Below are positions 49,378-57,434 of a DNA stretch of 57,434 nt, piece by piece; the stretch's first letter is position 1; each line of letters starts with the position of its first letter. Position numbers and translations under genes: made by a program. The notes under the pieces are model-generated. The model did no database searches and was not told the DNA's origin. It was given only the letters and a program-made list of their open reading frames with translations. This DNA comes from Actinobacteria bacterium 13_1_40CM_66_12 (GTDB lineage: Bacteria > Chloroflexota > Dormibacteria > Dormibacterales > Dormibacteraceae). The stretch lies in NCBI GenBank assembly GCA_001917895.1, contig MNEW01000012.1, forward strand, positions 1 to 57,434. The letters run 5' to 3'.

Positions 49378-50240
49378 GCATTCTCATCGACGCCGGCACG
49401 CGCGTCATCGTCCAGGGCATCACGGGCCGTGAGGGCACGTTCCACACCGAGCAGATGCTGGAGATGGGAACCAAGGTCGTTGCCGGCACGAGCCCGGGCA
49501 AGGGTGGAACCACGCATGTTGGCGTGCCGGTGTTCAACACCGTCGCGGAGGCGGTTCGGGCCACCGATGCCAACGCCACAGGCATCTTCGTGCCGCCGCC
49601 ATTTGCGCCGGACGCCATCATGGAGGCCGCCGCCAACGGGATCGAGCTCATCGTCTGCATCACGGAAGGGATCCCGATCCAGGACATGATCCGGGTCAAG
49701 GACTTCCTACGCGGCTACCCCAAGGCGCGGCTGCTCGGCGCCAACTGTCCCGGCCTGATCACGCCGGGGGTGGCGAAGATCGGCATCATCCCGCAGCGAA
49801 TCACGAGCCCCGGCCATGTTGGGCTGGTGTCTCGCAGCGGAACCCTGACGTACGAGGTGGGTTCGGCGCTCACGGCCGCAGGCATGGGCCAATCCACCAT
49901 CGTCGGCATCGGCGGCGACCCAGTTCTCGGACTGACGTTCCGCGACGTCGTCGAGATGTTCGAGCGCGACTCGCAGACGACTCACCTCGTTGTCATCGGC
50001 GAGATCGGTGGCAGCGATGAGGAGCGGGCGGCGGAAATGCTCGGCAAGGGCAGCCGGTTGAAGGCTGTTGCCTTCATCTCGGGGCGCACCGCTCCAGAGG
50101 GAAAACGGATGGGGCACGCCGGCGCGATCATCTCCGGCAATCGCGGCACCGCCAAGAGCAAGGAGGAGGCGTTCAAGGCGGCGGGCGTCGCGGTGGCGGA
50201 AACCACCGACGACATCGTCGGCCTGCTGCGTTCGGCATGA
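49374..50240 (+). CDS. sucD: Succinyl-CoA synthetase alpha subunit
   Basis: A 288-residue CoA-binding subunit. The CoA motif is VIVQGITGREGTFHTEQMLEMG, with GTSPGKGGTTHVGVPVFNTV and the phospho-histidine in KRMGHAGAIISGNRGTA. GLVSRSGTLTYEV and IGIGGDPVLGLTF-like VGIGGDPVLGLTF are typical. The subunit pair accepts succinyl-CoA from the TCA cycle and from methylmalonyl-CoA mutase. The stop overlaps the DUF2752 start (ATGA). Confidence 0.95.
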
Positions 50241-50665
50241 GCTTCCCAATCGCGCTCACCAAGGCGCTACCCGATCAACGGCTCCGGGACCTCGGCCTGT
50301 TCGGCGCTCTGGTTTTGTGGCTTGTTTACACGCGCGTCTTCTGGGCGATGCGCACGGCGCACCTCGCGCTGCCGCCATGTCCTTTCTACTACCTGACCGG
50401 GCATCCCTGCCCCTTCTGCGGCGGCACCCGCTCCTTCGCCTACATGTGGGAGGGGGACATCACCGATGCCGTCCGGCTGTACCCGCTCGGACCTGCCCTC
50501 TTCGCCGGCACTTTGCTGGGAGTGGGCGGACTCGGGGCCGGTCTCGTCATGGGGCGCACGTGGTCGCCGCGCCTCACCTCGCGGCAATGGCGGCTGCTCG
50601 CCATCGGCGCGGTGAGCGGTGTGCTGATCAGCTGGACGCTGAAGGTCTTCGTCCTCGGAAACTGA
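50237..50665 (+). CDS. DUF2752 membrane protein
   Basis: A 142-residue membrane protein with the DUF2752 signature PCPFCGGTRSFAYMWEGD followed by A-x-x-x-x-P (AVRLYPLGP). Three hydrophobic helices are visible: DLGLFGALVLWLVYTRVF, PALFAGTLLGVGGLGAGLVM and LLAIGAVSGVLISWTLKVFV. The function of the family is unknown. The CxxC pair could bind metal or a disulfide. It is coupled to sucD by an ATGA overlap and followed directly by a GNAT gene. Confidence 0.88.
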   Translation: MSFPIALTKALPDQRLRDLGLFGALVLWLVYTRVFWAMRTAHLALPPCPFYYLTGHPCPFCGGTRSFAYMWEGDITDAVRLYPLGPALFAGTLLGVGGLGAGLVMGRTWSPRLTSRQWRLLAIGAVSGVLISWTLKVFVLGN

Positions 50666-50666
50666 A

Positions 50667-51134
50667 ATCCGGCATCTGGGGCCGGACGAGTGGCAAATCT
50701 TCCGCGACGTACGGTTGGCTGCTTTGAAGGAATCTCCCCACGCATTTGGGTCCACATGGGAGCATGAGCAGGGCCGCACGGAGGACGAGTGGCGTAATGC
50801 CGTCGTGACGCGCACACGCTTCGTCGCCGAGTCGGACGGCCAGGCCATCGGAATGGCGTCTGTGGGCGACACCGGCTCCGGCCGTGCAGGGTCAGTGACT
50901 TCCTTCTGGGTGCATCCGCGGGCGCGGGGCAAGGGCGTCGGGGATGCTCTGCTGCTTGCCACGGTCGAAACGGCGCGTGCGGCCGGCTATGACGAGCTTC
51001 TGCTATGGGTCGTCGAGGACAATGCTCATGCGCAGAAGCTCTATGACCGCCATGGGTTCACTCGGACGGGGGCGACTCAGCTCGTGCGGCCGGGCGACGA
51101 TCGCCTCGAATACGAGATGTCCAGGACCCTTTAA
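50667..51134 (+). CDS. GNAT acetyltransferase (non-canonical start likely)
   Basis: A GNAT-family protein of about 155 residues. The acetyl-CoA loop is FWVHPRARGKGVGDALL, with LLLWVVEDNAHAQKLYDRHGFTRTG after it. The first canonical start, TTG 50715, would remove the first strand and most of helix 1. Upstream in frame I read IRHLGPDEWQIFRDVRLAALKE, a normal GNAT beginning, right after the DUF2752 stop. Possible initiators are ATC 50667 or CTG 50676. The start is therefore uncertain while the gene is not. It converges with a hydrolase gene, with a 4-bp overlap. Confidence 0.82.
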   Translation: MRHLGPDEWQIFRDVRLAALKESPHAFGSTWEHEQGRTEDEWRNAVVTRTRFVAESDGQAIGMASVGDTGSGRAGSVTSFWVHPRARGKGVGDALLLATVETARAAGYDELLLWVVEDNAHAQKLYDRHGFTRTGATQLVRPGDDRLEYEMSRTL

Positions 51135-51997
51135 GCCCCGAGGATCGTCTTGGTTACGACTGGGTAGACGAGCTCGGTGTTCTGATCCGGGTTCGACGGA
51201 TCGATCAGGTCGTGCGGGAGATGATCCGACTCCGGGAACTCGTAGGTGTGCACATTGGCACCGTGCCGTTGCCATGCATCGACCAGCTGATACGTGAATC
51301 GATTGTCCAAACGCGGCTCGGCTGCATTGGTGATGACCTCGATCCGGCGCGCCCTCGGCGCGCTCTTCCGAGCCGCCTTCCTCACGGCAGAGCCGGCCTT
51401 GAAAAGCGCGGCGTAAGCCTTCGTCGAGAAACGCGGATATCCGTGCGCGGGACCGATCTGGTCTTTGAGCTTGCTGTTCCACCAGATGTAGAAGTTGGGC
51501 AGCGTCTGCGCGAGCAGCGTGATGCCGGCCAGCCCCCACCCGGGTATCGGCCTCAACCCAAACATCGGCGCGATCAGCACCGCGCGGTCTATGCCCTCCC
51601 GGGTCTGCGCCAGGTACCCGGTCAGGATTCCGCCCAGCGAAAGTCCCGCGACGGTCAGCCTCTCGCCCAGGCCGGCCCCCGCCTCGGCGGAGCGGTTGGC
51701 GACCGCGATCAGCATCTCGGAGCGCAGCTCCGCAATGGAGCTGGTCAATCGATCCGAGTACCCATGGCGCGGATAACGCGGGATGAGGACGTTCCATCCG
51801 AGGTCATAAAAGCTCTTGCCCAGCGCATCGAACTGCTGGGGGCAGTTCGTAAACCCGTGCAGCAGCACCAGCGAGCGCTCGGTGCGGTGGCCGTGCACGT
51901 ACAGGCGAGTCCGACAAACAGGATTGACGTTGGGCCCATCGAGGGCCTCGAGGCTTGCGGCGATGTCAATCCCAGCTTTGTACGAGTCGCCGGTCAT
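51131..51997 (-). CDS. Alpha/beta hydrolase (esterase/lipase-like)
   Basis: A 288-residue alpha/beta hydrolase. Motifs are SLVLLHGFTNCPQQFDALG, the nucleophile elbow VAGLSLGGILTGYLAQ and the histidine region FPESDHLPHDLIDPSNPDQN. The overall pattern is close to carboxylesterase/monoacylglycerol lipase types (HGYSDRLTSSI). No signal peptide is seen. ATG 51997 lies 11 nt after a TAGTAT -10 box, and the longer frame to 52084 is rejected. A lipid ester substrate fits the acyl-CoA genes around it. Confidence 0.82.
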   Translation of the reverse strand: MTGDSYKAGIDIAASLEALDGPNVNPVCRTRLYVHGHRTERSLVLLHGFTNCPQQFDALGKSFYDLGWNVLIPRYPRHGYSDRLTSSIAELRSEMLIAVANRSAEAGAGLGERLTVAGLSLGGILTGYLAQTREGIDRAVLIAPMFGLRPIPGWGLAGITLLAQTLPNFYIWWNSKLKDQIGPAHGYPRFSTKAYAALFKAGSAVRKAARKSAPRARRIEVITNAAEPRLDNRFTYQLVDAWQRHGANVHTYEFPESDHLPHDLIDPSNPDQNTELVYPVVTKTILGA

Positions 51998-52023
51998 TCG
52001 CGTACGGGATACTAAGTCGCGGT
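51998..52023. promoter_or_regulatory. Overlapping divergent -10 boxes: hydrolase and acyl-CoA dehydrogenase
   Basis: Minus strand: TAGTAT (52014-52009) is 11 nt before ATG 51997. Plus strand: GATACT (52008-52013) is 10 nt before GTG 52024. The boxes share five base pairs, as at gltX and at the kinase locus. Confidence 0.45.
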
Positions 52024-53187
52024 GTGGATTTCGACCTGACCGCGGAGCAGCGCGCGGTGCGCGAGCTGTGTCGCGATTTCGCAAAAGAGGTGGTTGCCCC
52101 CGCAGCTGAGGAGCTCGATCGCAACCACCAGTTCGGCTACGACATCGTCCGCCGCATGGGCGAGCTGGGGCTGTTCGGCCTGCCCTTCTCCGAGGAGTAC
52201 GGCGGCGCGGGCGCGGACTTCTTGTCGCTGTGCCTGGCCATCGAGGAGATCTCGCGAGCAGACGCGGGTGTTGGCATCACGCTCGAGGCAGCGGTGTGTC
52301 TCGGCGCCGCGCCCATTCATGACTTCGGGACGTCCGAGCAGAAGCAAAGGTGGCTGCCGGACTTGCTCGCGGGTAAGATGCTGTGGTCTTTCGGACTCAC
52401 CGAGCCCGAGGCGGGATCGGACGCTGGCGCGACGAAGACGCGAGCCGAGCAGCGCGATGGGCACTGGGCGGTGAACGGAGCCAAGCAGTTCATCACCAAC
52501 TGCGGCACGGAAATCTCGGCGGGGGTCACCGTCACGGCGGTCACCGGCAAGACGAAGCGAGGCGGCCCCGAGATCAGCGCGATCATGGTCCCGACCGGCA
52601 CGCCCGGCTACCACGTGCTGGAGTCATATCGAAAGCTCGGCTGGCATTCGTCCGACACGCACCCGTTGAGCTTCGAGAACTGCGAGGTCCCCGAGGAAAA
52701 CCTGCTCGGCGAGCGCGGCGGCGGGTACCGGCAGTTCCTCAACACGCTCATGGGCGGACGCATAGCGATCGCCGCTCTTTCCGTGGGCCTTGCGCAGGCA
52801 TGCCTGGATGCATCGCTCGCTTATGCGAAGGAGCGCCGCACGTTCGGGGTCCCGATCTCGAAGCACCAAGCAATCCAGTTCAAGCTCGCCGACATGGCCA
52901 TGGAGACCGAGCTCGCGCGGACGATGGTGTATCGGGCCGCTGTCGCCTTTACGCATGGTGGCGCAAAGACCTCAGATGAGGTGCGCATGCTTGCGGCGAT
53001 GTGCAAGCTCTACGCGTCGGAGGCGTCGAAGCGCGCCGCCGACCAGGCGGTGCAGATCCATGGGGGCTATGGCTTCATGGAGGACTACCCGGTCGCGCGC
53101 TACTGGCGGGACGTCAAGGTCAACGAGATCGGCGAGGGCACCTCAGAGGTGCAGCGCATGCTGATCGCGCGCCTCCTCGGCCTCTAG
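52024..53187 (+). CDS. Acyl-CoA dehydrogenase 1
   Basis: A 387-residue FAD acyl-CoA dehydrogenase that introduces the alpha-beta double bond in beta-oxidation. Segments are DFDLTAEQRAVRELCRDFA, LWSFGLTEPEAGSDAGATKT, GAKQFITNCG, KLGWHSSDTHPLSFENCEVP, RRTFGVPISKHQAIQFKLADM, AVQIHGGYGFMEDYPVARYW and the catalytic Glu in EIGEGTSEVQRM. The last is in the butyryl/short-chain position. Electrons would go to an ETF and then to FixC. GTG 52024 begins the conserved sequence. Confidence 0.93.
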   Translation: MDFDLTAEQRAVRELCRDFAKEVVAPAAEELDRNHQFGYDIVRRMGELGLFGLPFSEEYGGAGADFLSLCLAIEEISRADAGVGITLEAAVCLGAAPIHDFGTSEQKQRWLPDLLAGKMLWSFGLTEPEAGSDAGATKTRAEQRDGHWAVNGAKQFITNCGTEISAGVTVTAVTGKTKRGGPEISAIMVPTGTPGYHVLESYRKLGWHSSDTHPLSFENCEVPEENLLGERGGGYRQFLNTLMGGRIAIAALSVGLAQACLDASLAYAKERRTFGVPISKHQAIQFKLADMAMETELARTMVYRAAVAFTHGGAKTSDEVRMLAAMCKLYASEASKRAADQAVQIHGGYGFMEDYPVARYWRDVKVNEIGEGTSEVQRMLIARLLGL

Positions 53188-54275
53188 GGCTCAGGGACTA
53201 CCCGCTCGGTCGCGTCGGCGAGGTCGCTCCAGGGCCGTCCGGGTAGAAGCATCACGCTGGAGCTGGCCAGAGCGATTCGTTTGCCATCTTCATTGGTGAG
53301 CTCGGCGGTCGCGACCGCCATCGAGCGCCCGCGGTGGGCAAGGGTTGCTCGCGCGGTCATGAGGCCTCCATCCGGGAGCACCGGGCGCAGGTAGTTGACC
53401 TTCAAGTCGAGCGGCGCGAACGAGCTTCCCGCGGGGTTGATCGTCATCACCGCACATGACAGAGCCGCATCCGCCAGCATGGCGATTGCACCCCCGTAGA
53501 GCACCGGAGCCGGCGATGCGAGCCACGGGCTGGCCGGCATCACAAAGGTGCAGGTGCCTTCCTCCGCCTGCGTCGGGCGCAGTCCGGTCAGGTGATAAAT
53601 CGGTGGCGCGTAGGTCCTGTCGTTGATGCACAACCGAAGGACCTCCAGGCCGGTCATCCGGTTCCAGTCCTCCTGCGACACGGGCGCACCGGCCACTGGA
53701 CGCAAATAGGGATCGGGCGTCGCGTACTCGGGTCGGGGTCCTACGTCCATGGGCTCCGAAGGAGCACCAGGCGCTGTGAGCAGGAAGCCGCGTGACGTGC
53801 CATGCGCCAGGTGGCGGCCGAGGCTGTCCTCGATCGTGACCTCGGACAGCGCCACGGAGCGACCGCCGTGGATGAGGCGCGCCCGCCCGACGAGCGTCCC
53901 GCTTTCCATGGTTCCTGGCTGCAGAAAGCTGAGCGAGATGTCGGACGTGGTCATGTACGCGAGAGGCGGAAGCATGGTCACGATCGCCGTGCCCAGCGGC
54001 CCGTCGGCCAGGAATGCGATGACGCCGCCGACGATCACTCCTGGCACCGTGGTCTGCAGCCACGGCGTCACCGGCATGCGGAACGTCGAGCTGCCGAACC
54101 CGGCCTCGACAGGCGCCAGGCCGGTGAGGTGATGAATGGGCGGCGGCAGGCCCTGGCCGCGGGTCGACAGCCGCATGCGCTCGATGCCTGGAAGTCGAAG
54201 GGCTGACGGGTCTCCGAAGGAACCGCGTACCGGTTCCTCCCAGACCCGGACCTCCGTGCCTAATTCGTTGGTCAA
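53184..54275 (-). CDS. Tandem hotdog-domain (PaaI-like) thioesterase
   Basis: A 363-residue protein made of two PaaI-type hotdog domains: one with PPPIHHLTGLAPVEAGFGSSTF and GGVIAFLADGPLGTAI, the other with APPIYHLTGLRPTQAEEGTCTF and GGAIAMLADAALSCAV. They share the motif P-P-I-x-H-L-T-G-L, so they arose by duplication. Such proteins are acyl-CoA thioesterases, and the substrate is unknown. The frame is open to 54383, but that part is element copy C, so I take TTG 54275. The gene converges with acyl-CoA dehydrogenase 1, overlapping it by 4 bp. Confidence 0.82.
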   Translation of the reverse strand: MTNELGTEVRVWEEPVRGSFGDPSALRLPGIERMRLSTRGQGLPPPIHHLTGLAPVEAGFGSSTFRMPVTPWLQTTVPGVIVGGVIAFLADGPLGTAIVTMLPPLAYMTTSDISLSFLQPGTMESGTLVGRARLIHGGRSVALSEVTIEDSLGRHLAHGTSRGFLLTAPGAPSEPMDVGPRPEYATPDPYLRPVAGAPVSQEDWNRMTGLEVLRLCINDRTYAPPIYHLTGLRPTQAEEGTCTFVMPASPWLASPAPVLYGGAIAMLADAALSCAVMTINPAGSSFAPLDLKVNYLRPVLPDGGLMTARATLAHRGRSMAVATAELTNEDGKRIALASSSVMLLPGRPWSDLADATERVVPEP

Positions 54276-54293
54276 GATTTCAGTGGAGCTTAA

Positions 54294-54396
54294 GGCCGGA
54301 TTTACTCCGGCCGTCCCCCAATCGCTGCCAAAGCGCCTCCCAGCGTGGCCGAGGAGAGGGGTGGGTTCCGCGGCGGGGGACATCTGTCCCCCCCGC
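54294..54396 (-). repeat. Structured intergenic element, copy C
   Basis: Third copy, read on the minus strand between the YVTN gene and the thioesterase. Stem 1 (54396 to about 54370) is a 13-bp G/C stem with one bulge and different sequence. The conserved CTCCT, GGCCACG and GGGAGGCG follow. Stem 3 is GGCCGGA (54312-54306), GTAAA, TCCGGCC (54300-54294). A TAAG follows, then TTG 54275. It begins 5 nt after the YVTN stop. The stretch between CTCC and stem 1 is longer than in copies A and B. Confidence 0.65.
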
Positions 54397-54401
54397 GATT
54401 T

Positions 54402-55586
54402 CTATCTATAGACGCCGTTGTGGCCCAGGCTGTGCAGGCCGACGTTCGGGAAGTAGGTGAGGCCGTGGTCCTCTGACCCGACCCGGATCCGCGCCAGCAG
54501 CTCTCCGGTGACCGTGCTGATCACGTAGACGGTGGCGTGGTAGCGGCCCGACGCCCAGAGCTGGGTGCCGTCGGGGTTGAGCTGCAGCATGTCCGGGCTG
54601 CCTCCCCCAGGGATCTGCCATTTGGCGACGACCTGCCGCGTGGCGAAATCGATCACCGAGATCGAGCCCTCGAGCCGGTTGGACACATACAGCGATTTGG
54701 TATCGCGTGATACCTGCAGCCCATGCGCGCCGCGGCCCGTGGGAATGAACTGGATCTCCTTCATGGCCACCGGATCTACGACCGACACTCCCATGCGACC
54801 TTGATTGGTCACGTAGAACACCGTCCCGTCTGGTGAGAGCTTCACGTCGATCGGGAGGCCGCCGACGTGGACGAACCCGTCGAGTCTCATGTTCACCGTG
54901 TCGACCCTGGCGACGACGCCGGAATACTCGGTCGAGATCATCAGGTAGCTGCCGTCGGCGCTGAAGTCCAGGTGATCGGCGCCCGGCCATGGAATGGCGA
55001 CCGAGCCGAGAAGGCTCCATCCGTTGTGCGGATCGCGGAACTCGACGCGCTGCAGGCGCTCCACGACATCGATCGCCTTGCTGCCGTCAGGCGTGAAGTA
55101 GAGGTTGTACGGAAACGGGATGTTGATCCTCTGGCCGTTCGGGCGGCCGGTATGGATGTCGATCACGGTGAGGTTGCTCGACCCCTCGTTGTCGACATAG
55201 AGGGCGCTCATGTCCCACGCGGGCGCGATGTGATGGGGAATGAATCCCACCGTGTAGTGGTCGATGACCTGGAACGTCAGCGGGTCGATCACGTCCACGG
55301 TGCCCGCGGTGCTGTTCGGAACGTAAACGCGAGGCGGAAGCTCGCACAGGGGACAGGGGACGACGCCTGAAAGGGTGTTCGCGTAAACGTTGAGAGGACC
55401 GACTGGAAGTGCCACCTGCTGGACGTCGGGAGCCGGCAGGAGGCGAGCCGGTTCGGTTACGGGTGCGACCGGGGGCGTGCTCACCGGGGGAGCGGTCCAC
55501 ACCACCGCGAAGACGACCGCGGCCGGGCTGACGATGGCCAGCACGAAGACTGTGGCTGAAGCGATACGAACGGCCCGAGATCGCAC
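54402..55586 (-). CDS. YVTN beta-propeller repeat protein, membrane-anchored
   Basis: A 394-residue protein with an N-terminal hydrophobic helix (IASATVFVLAIVSPAAVVFAVV), a Pro/Thr linker, then 40-residue propeller repeats: PRVYVPNSTAGTVDVIDPLT, ALYVDNEGSSNLTVIDIHTG, VFYVTNQGRMGVSVVDPVAM, SLYVSNRLEGSISVIDFATR and QLWASGRYHATVYVISTVTG. These match the YVTN family, extracytoplasmic propellers of surface or electron-transfer proteins. No heme motif is seen, although one CPLC pair is present before the repeats. GTG 55586 is preferred over GTG 55643, which lies in the preceding gene. Confidence 0.82.
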   Translation of the reverse strand: MRSRAVRIASATVFVLAIVSPAAVVFAVVWTAPPVSTPPVAPVTEPARLLPAPDVQQVALPVGPLNVYANTLSGVVPCPLCELPPRVYVPNSTAGTVDVIDPLTFQVIDHYTVGFIPHHIAPAWDMSALYVDNEGSSNLTVIDIHTGRPNGQRINIPFPYNLYFTPDGSKAIDVVERLQRVEFRDPHNGWSLLGSVAIPWPGADHLDFSADGSYLMISTEYSGVVARVDTVNMRLDGFVHVGGLPIDVKLSPDGTVFYVTNQGRMGVSVVDPVAMKEIQFIPTGRGAHGLQVSRDTKSLYVSNRLEGSISVIDFATRQVVAKWQIPGGGSPDMLQLNPDGTQLWASGRYHATVYVISTVTGELLARIRVGSEDHGLTYFPNVGLHSLGHNGVYR

Positions 55587-55602
55587 CAGCGACCCGAGGG
55601 CT

Positions 55603-56025
55603 TTACTCGTCGGGAAGGTCTTCAAGCTTGGGGGAGAGCTCACACACCCATCGACCGTCGTCGAGACGGCGGATGAAGCGACCGTAGCCCTGGTTGCGCG
55701 CGACGTTCAAGAACTGCTCCTGTGAGATCAACGTCCTGAGCCGGGCCAAGTCCGCATATGTGCTGTCGCGCATGATCCCGCCGACCACGCCCGCCAGCTC
55801 CCGCCACTGTCCTTCGGACAGAGGTTCGCCATAGCCTGCGATCGTCACGAGCAGTGCCGCGGTGGCCCCCGTGATGGTGTCCGGAAGCAGCTTCTCCGAC
55901 TTGGCGCGGGCGATGATCTCGCGCCCCGTGCCGATGATGTCGGCGATCCGGTCCCTGCGCACCCCGATGATGTCGCGACCACTGCCGACTGTCGTGCCTT
56001 CGAGGTATCTGGGTCCTGCTTCCAT
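55603..56025 (-). CDS. Unknown protein, 140 residues
   Basis: A protein that I cannot assign. From ATG 56025 it reads MEAGPRYLEGTTVGSGRDIIG, then RDRIADIIGTGREIIARAKS and TGATAALLVTIAGYGEPLSE, with later strands GQWRELAGVVGGIM and YGRFIRRLDDGRWVCELSP. It appears soluble and mixed alpha/beta. A TACAAT -10 box lies 14 nt before the ATG. The frame upstream of 56025 is antisense to acyl-CoA dehydrogenase 2 and is rejected. It may be cotranscribed with the YVTN gene. Confidence 0.65.
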   Translation of the reverse strand: MEAGPRYLEGTTVGSGRDIIGVRRDRIADIIGTGREIIARAKSEKLLPDTITGATAALLVTIAGYGEPLSEGQWRELAGVVGGIMRDSTYADLARLRTLISQEQFLNVARNQGYGRFIRRLDDGRWVCELSPKLEDLPDE

Positions 56026-56037
56026 ACCGCAACCGCA

Positions 56038-56045
56038 TATTGTAA
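56038..56045. promoter_or_regulatory. AT-rich divergent promoter, acyl-CoA dehydrogenase 2 and unknown gene
   Basis: Minus strand TACAAT (56045-56040) precedes ATG 56025 by 14 nt. Plus strand TATTGT (56038-56043) precedes ATG 56058 by 14 nt. This is another short divergent intergenic region with overlapping boxes. Confidence 0.45.
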
Positions 56046-56057
56046 TTGGCGCCCCGA

Positions 56058-57176
56058 ATGGACCTGGAACTGCCACCCGAGCACGCGAGCTTCCGCGACG
56101 GCGTGCGCGAGCTGGCGCAAGCGGTGGCGCTGCCGCTTGCGGCTGAGGTCGATCGCTACCACAGGTTTCCAATAGAGGCGGTCAATGCCGCCGCGGAGGC
56201 GGGCTTGCTGGGGGTTCTGATCCCTCGCGAGTACGGAGGGTTGGGGCTGGACGCGCTCGCCTTCACGCTCTGCATCGACGAGCTCGCCCGCGCCTGCGCC
56301 TCGACCTCAGTGATCGTCGACGTACACACCAGCGTGGGCAGTGAGCCGATCCTGTTGTTCGGCACCGATGAACAGAAACGGCGATGGCTGCCGCGACTTG
56401 CGTCAGGCGAGCTGCTGGGAGCTTTCGCGCTCACCGAGCCGGCTTCGGGGTCGGATGCGGCGTCGCTGAAGACAAGCGCTCGCCGCAACGGCGACGGGTA
56501 CGTCCTCAACGGCACCAAGATCTTCATCACGAACGTTGGGCATGCCGGCGTCTACATCGTGTTTGCGCGCACCGGGCCCGACGAGCGCGCGGCGGGGGTG
56601 AGCGCGTTCCTGGTCCCCGCCGACTCGCCGGGCGTGCGCGTCGGCCAGGTGTTCAAGAAGATGGGCCTGAACGGATCGCCGACCGGCGAGCTCGTGCTCG
56701 AAGACGTGGTGGTGCCGGTCGCGAACCGGCTCGCGGCCGAAGGCCAGGGCTTCACGGTCGCGATGCGCGCCCTCGATTCGGGCCGGATCGGCATCTCAGG
56801 ACAGGCGCTGGGGATCGGGCAGGCCGCGGTCGACGAGGCCGCGAGCCTGATGAAAGGACGCGCCCGGGAACAGGGTGACGATTTCACTCTCGCCGACATG
56901 GCCACCCGGCTCGCATCCGCCCGCGTGCTCGCTTACAACGCAGCCTGGCTGTGCAGCGCCGGTCGACCTTTCACACGCCAGGCCTCGATGGCCAAGCTCC
57001 ACTGCACCGACACGACGATGCAGGTGACGCTTGACGCCCTCCAGCTGGCCGGAGAGGAGGGCACGTTCTCGGGCAGCCCGTTCGAGCGTCACGTGCGCGA
57101 TGCGAAGGCGCTCCAGATCTACGAGGGATCCAACCAGGTCCAACGAATCGTGATCGCCCGAGAAGTGCTCCAATAG
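56058..57176 (+). CDS. Acyl-CoA dehydrogenase 2
   Basis: A 372-residue FAD acyl-CoA dehydrogenase. Segments are [79 protein letters not shown] and the catalytic Glu in [14 protein letters not shown]. It is similar to but clearly distinct from acyl-CoA dehydrogenase 1. TTG 56046 is also in frame, but ATG 56058 begins the conserved helix. A third dehydrogenase starts 5 nt after its stop, so they form an operon. Confidence 0.93.
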   Translation: MDLELPPEHASFRDGVRELAQAVALPLAAEVDRYHRFPIEAVNAAAEAGLLGVLIPREYGGLGLDALAFTLCIDELARACASTSVIVDVHTSVGSEPILLFGTDEQKRRWLPRLASGELLGAFALTEPASGSDAASLKTSARRNGDGYVLNGTKIFITNVGHAGVYIVFARTGPDERAAGVSAFLVPADSPGVRVGQVFKKMGLNGSPTGELVLEDVVVPVANRLAAEGQGFTVAMRALDSGRIGISGQALGIGQAAVDEAASLMKGRAREQGDDFTLADMATRLASARVLAYNAAWLCSAGRPFTRQASMAKLHCTDTTMQVTLDALQLAGEEGTFSGSPFERHVRDAKALQIYEGSNQVQRIVIAREVLQ

Positions 57177-57181
57177 GCCGC

Positions 57182-57434
57182 GTGGACTTCGATCTCTCCA
57201 AAGAGCAGGTCGCGATCCGGGACACGATTCGCGAGCTCGTTCAGGACCGGGTTGCTCCGCGCGCGGCCGAGATCGATGAGAAGGCCGAATACCCGAAAGA
57301 CATCGAAAGGCTCTTCGCCGAGAACGGCATCCTGGGCATCCCGTTCCCCGAGGAGTACGGCGGGATCTCCGGCTCCAGCGTCACGATCTGCATGGGCATC
57401 GAGGAGATCGCCAAGGCGTGCGCGACCTCATCTC
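57182..57434 (+). CDS. Acyl-CoA dehydrogenase 3 (5' part)
   Basis: The window ends inside this gene. From GTG 57182 it reads DFDLSKEQVAIRDTIRELVQ, then RVAPRAAEIDEKAEYPKD, LFAENGILGIPFPEEYGG and ICMGIEEIAKACATSS, the N-terminal helical domain of an acyl-CoA dehydrogenase, 84 codons in all. It resembles acyl-CoA dehydrogenase 1 at the N-terminus. The catalytic part lies beyond the window. It follows gene 2 by 5 nt without a Shine-Dalgarno site. Confidence 0.9.
   Translation, partial: MDFDLSKEQVAIRDTIRELVQDRVAPRAAEIDEKAEYPKDIERLFAENGILGIPFPEEYGGISGSSVTICMGIEEIAKACATSS

Overview
The window is a densely packed, GC-rich (about two-thirds G+C by eye) bacterial chromosome segment with about 60 protein genes, no rRNA, tRNA, CRISPR array or insertion sequence, and no gene-free stretch above 300 bases. 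The gene mix (menaquinone synthesis, a wax-ester/DGAT acyltransferase, methylmalonyl-CoA pathway, many acyl-CoA enzymes, a molybdenum oxidoreductase, a very large multi-GAF sensor kinase, a DUF5317 protein) suggests an aerobic or facultative soil bacterium, possibly Candidatus Dormibacterota or a Chloroflexota/Actinomycetota relative. That assignment is inference. Many genes have no Shine-Dalgarno site. Instead a TANNNT -10 box lies 6-11 bases before the start codon, so leaderless transcripts appear common.

Layout. 1-5.8 kb: menaquinone genes menA (3' end), a menC-like fragment, menH, menD and menF, with a MerR regulator heading the menF operon. 5.8-11.4 kb (minus): a lytic transglycosylase, a divergent FtsH-like membrane AAA protease, a DUF5317 membrane protein, an M20 amidohydrolase and an OmpR-type response regulator. 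11.4-16.9 kb: a 39-codon small ORF, a stand-alone receiver, a 1359-residue six-GAF/PAS histidine kinase and a kinase-like protein whose ATPase half is degenerate. With the OmpR regulator these could form a Spo0-like four-step phosphorelay. 17-31 kb: housekeeping genes (MBL hydrolase, rlmN, DUF72, lgt, gltX, S51-like peptidase, hydrolase, plsC-like, SDR epimerase, Lrp-type RAM protein, ilvA, FlK-like thioesterase, galU, small proteins, a frameshifted CoA-transferase, coaE). 31-37.8 kb: FixC-type flavoprotein, VOC protein, membrane molybdopterin oxidoreductase, and an S9 peptidase fused to an FHA domain. 37.8-46.9 kb: lipid and propionate metabolism (WS/DGAT, acyl-CoA synthetase, two SCP2 proteins, 3-hydroxyacyl-CoA dehydrogenase, methylmalonyl-CoA epimerase, mutase large subunit, pccB). 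47-57.4 kb: a lipoprotein, sucCD, DUF2752, GNATs, hydrolase, three acyl-CoA dehydrogenases, a tandem hotdog protein and a YVTN beta-propeller.

How the genes work together: propionyl-CoA carboxylase, epimerase and mutase feed succinyl-CoA to sucCD. Acyl-CoA dehydrogenases, hydroxyacyl-CoA dehydrogenase, SCP2 proteins and acyl-CoA synthetase handle fatty acyl-CoA, with WS/DGAT as the storage branch. FixC and the men genes connect flavin-derived electrons to a menaquinone pool.

Three observations stand out. (1) A three-copy intergenic element of about 100 nt has stems whose sequence changes while pairing is kept. (2) Several genes have homologous N-termini that begin at CTG, ATA or ATC, two of them in a CTGA stop/start overlap. 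(3) The candidate phosphorelay at 10.6-16.9 kb.
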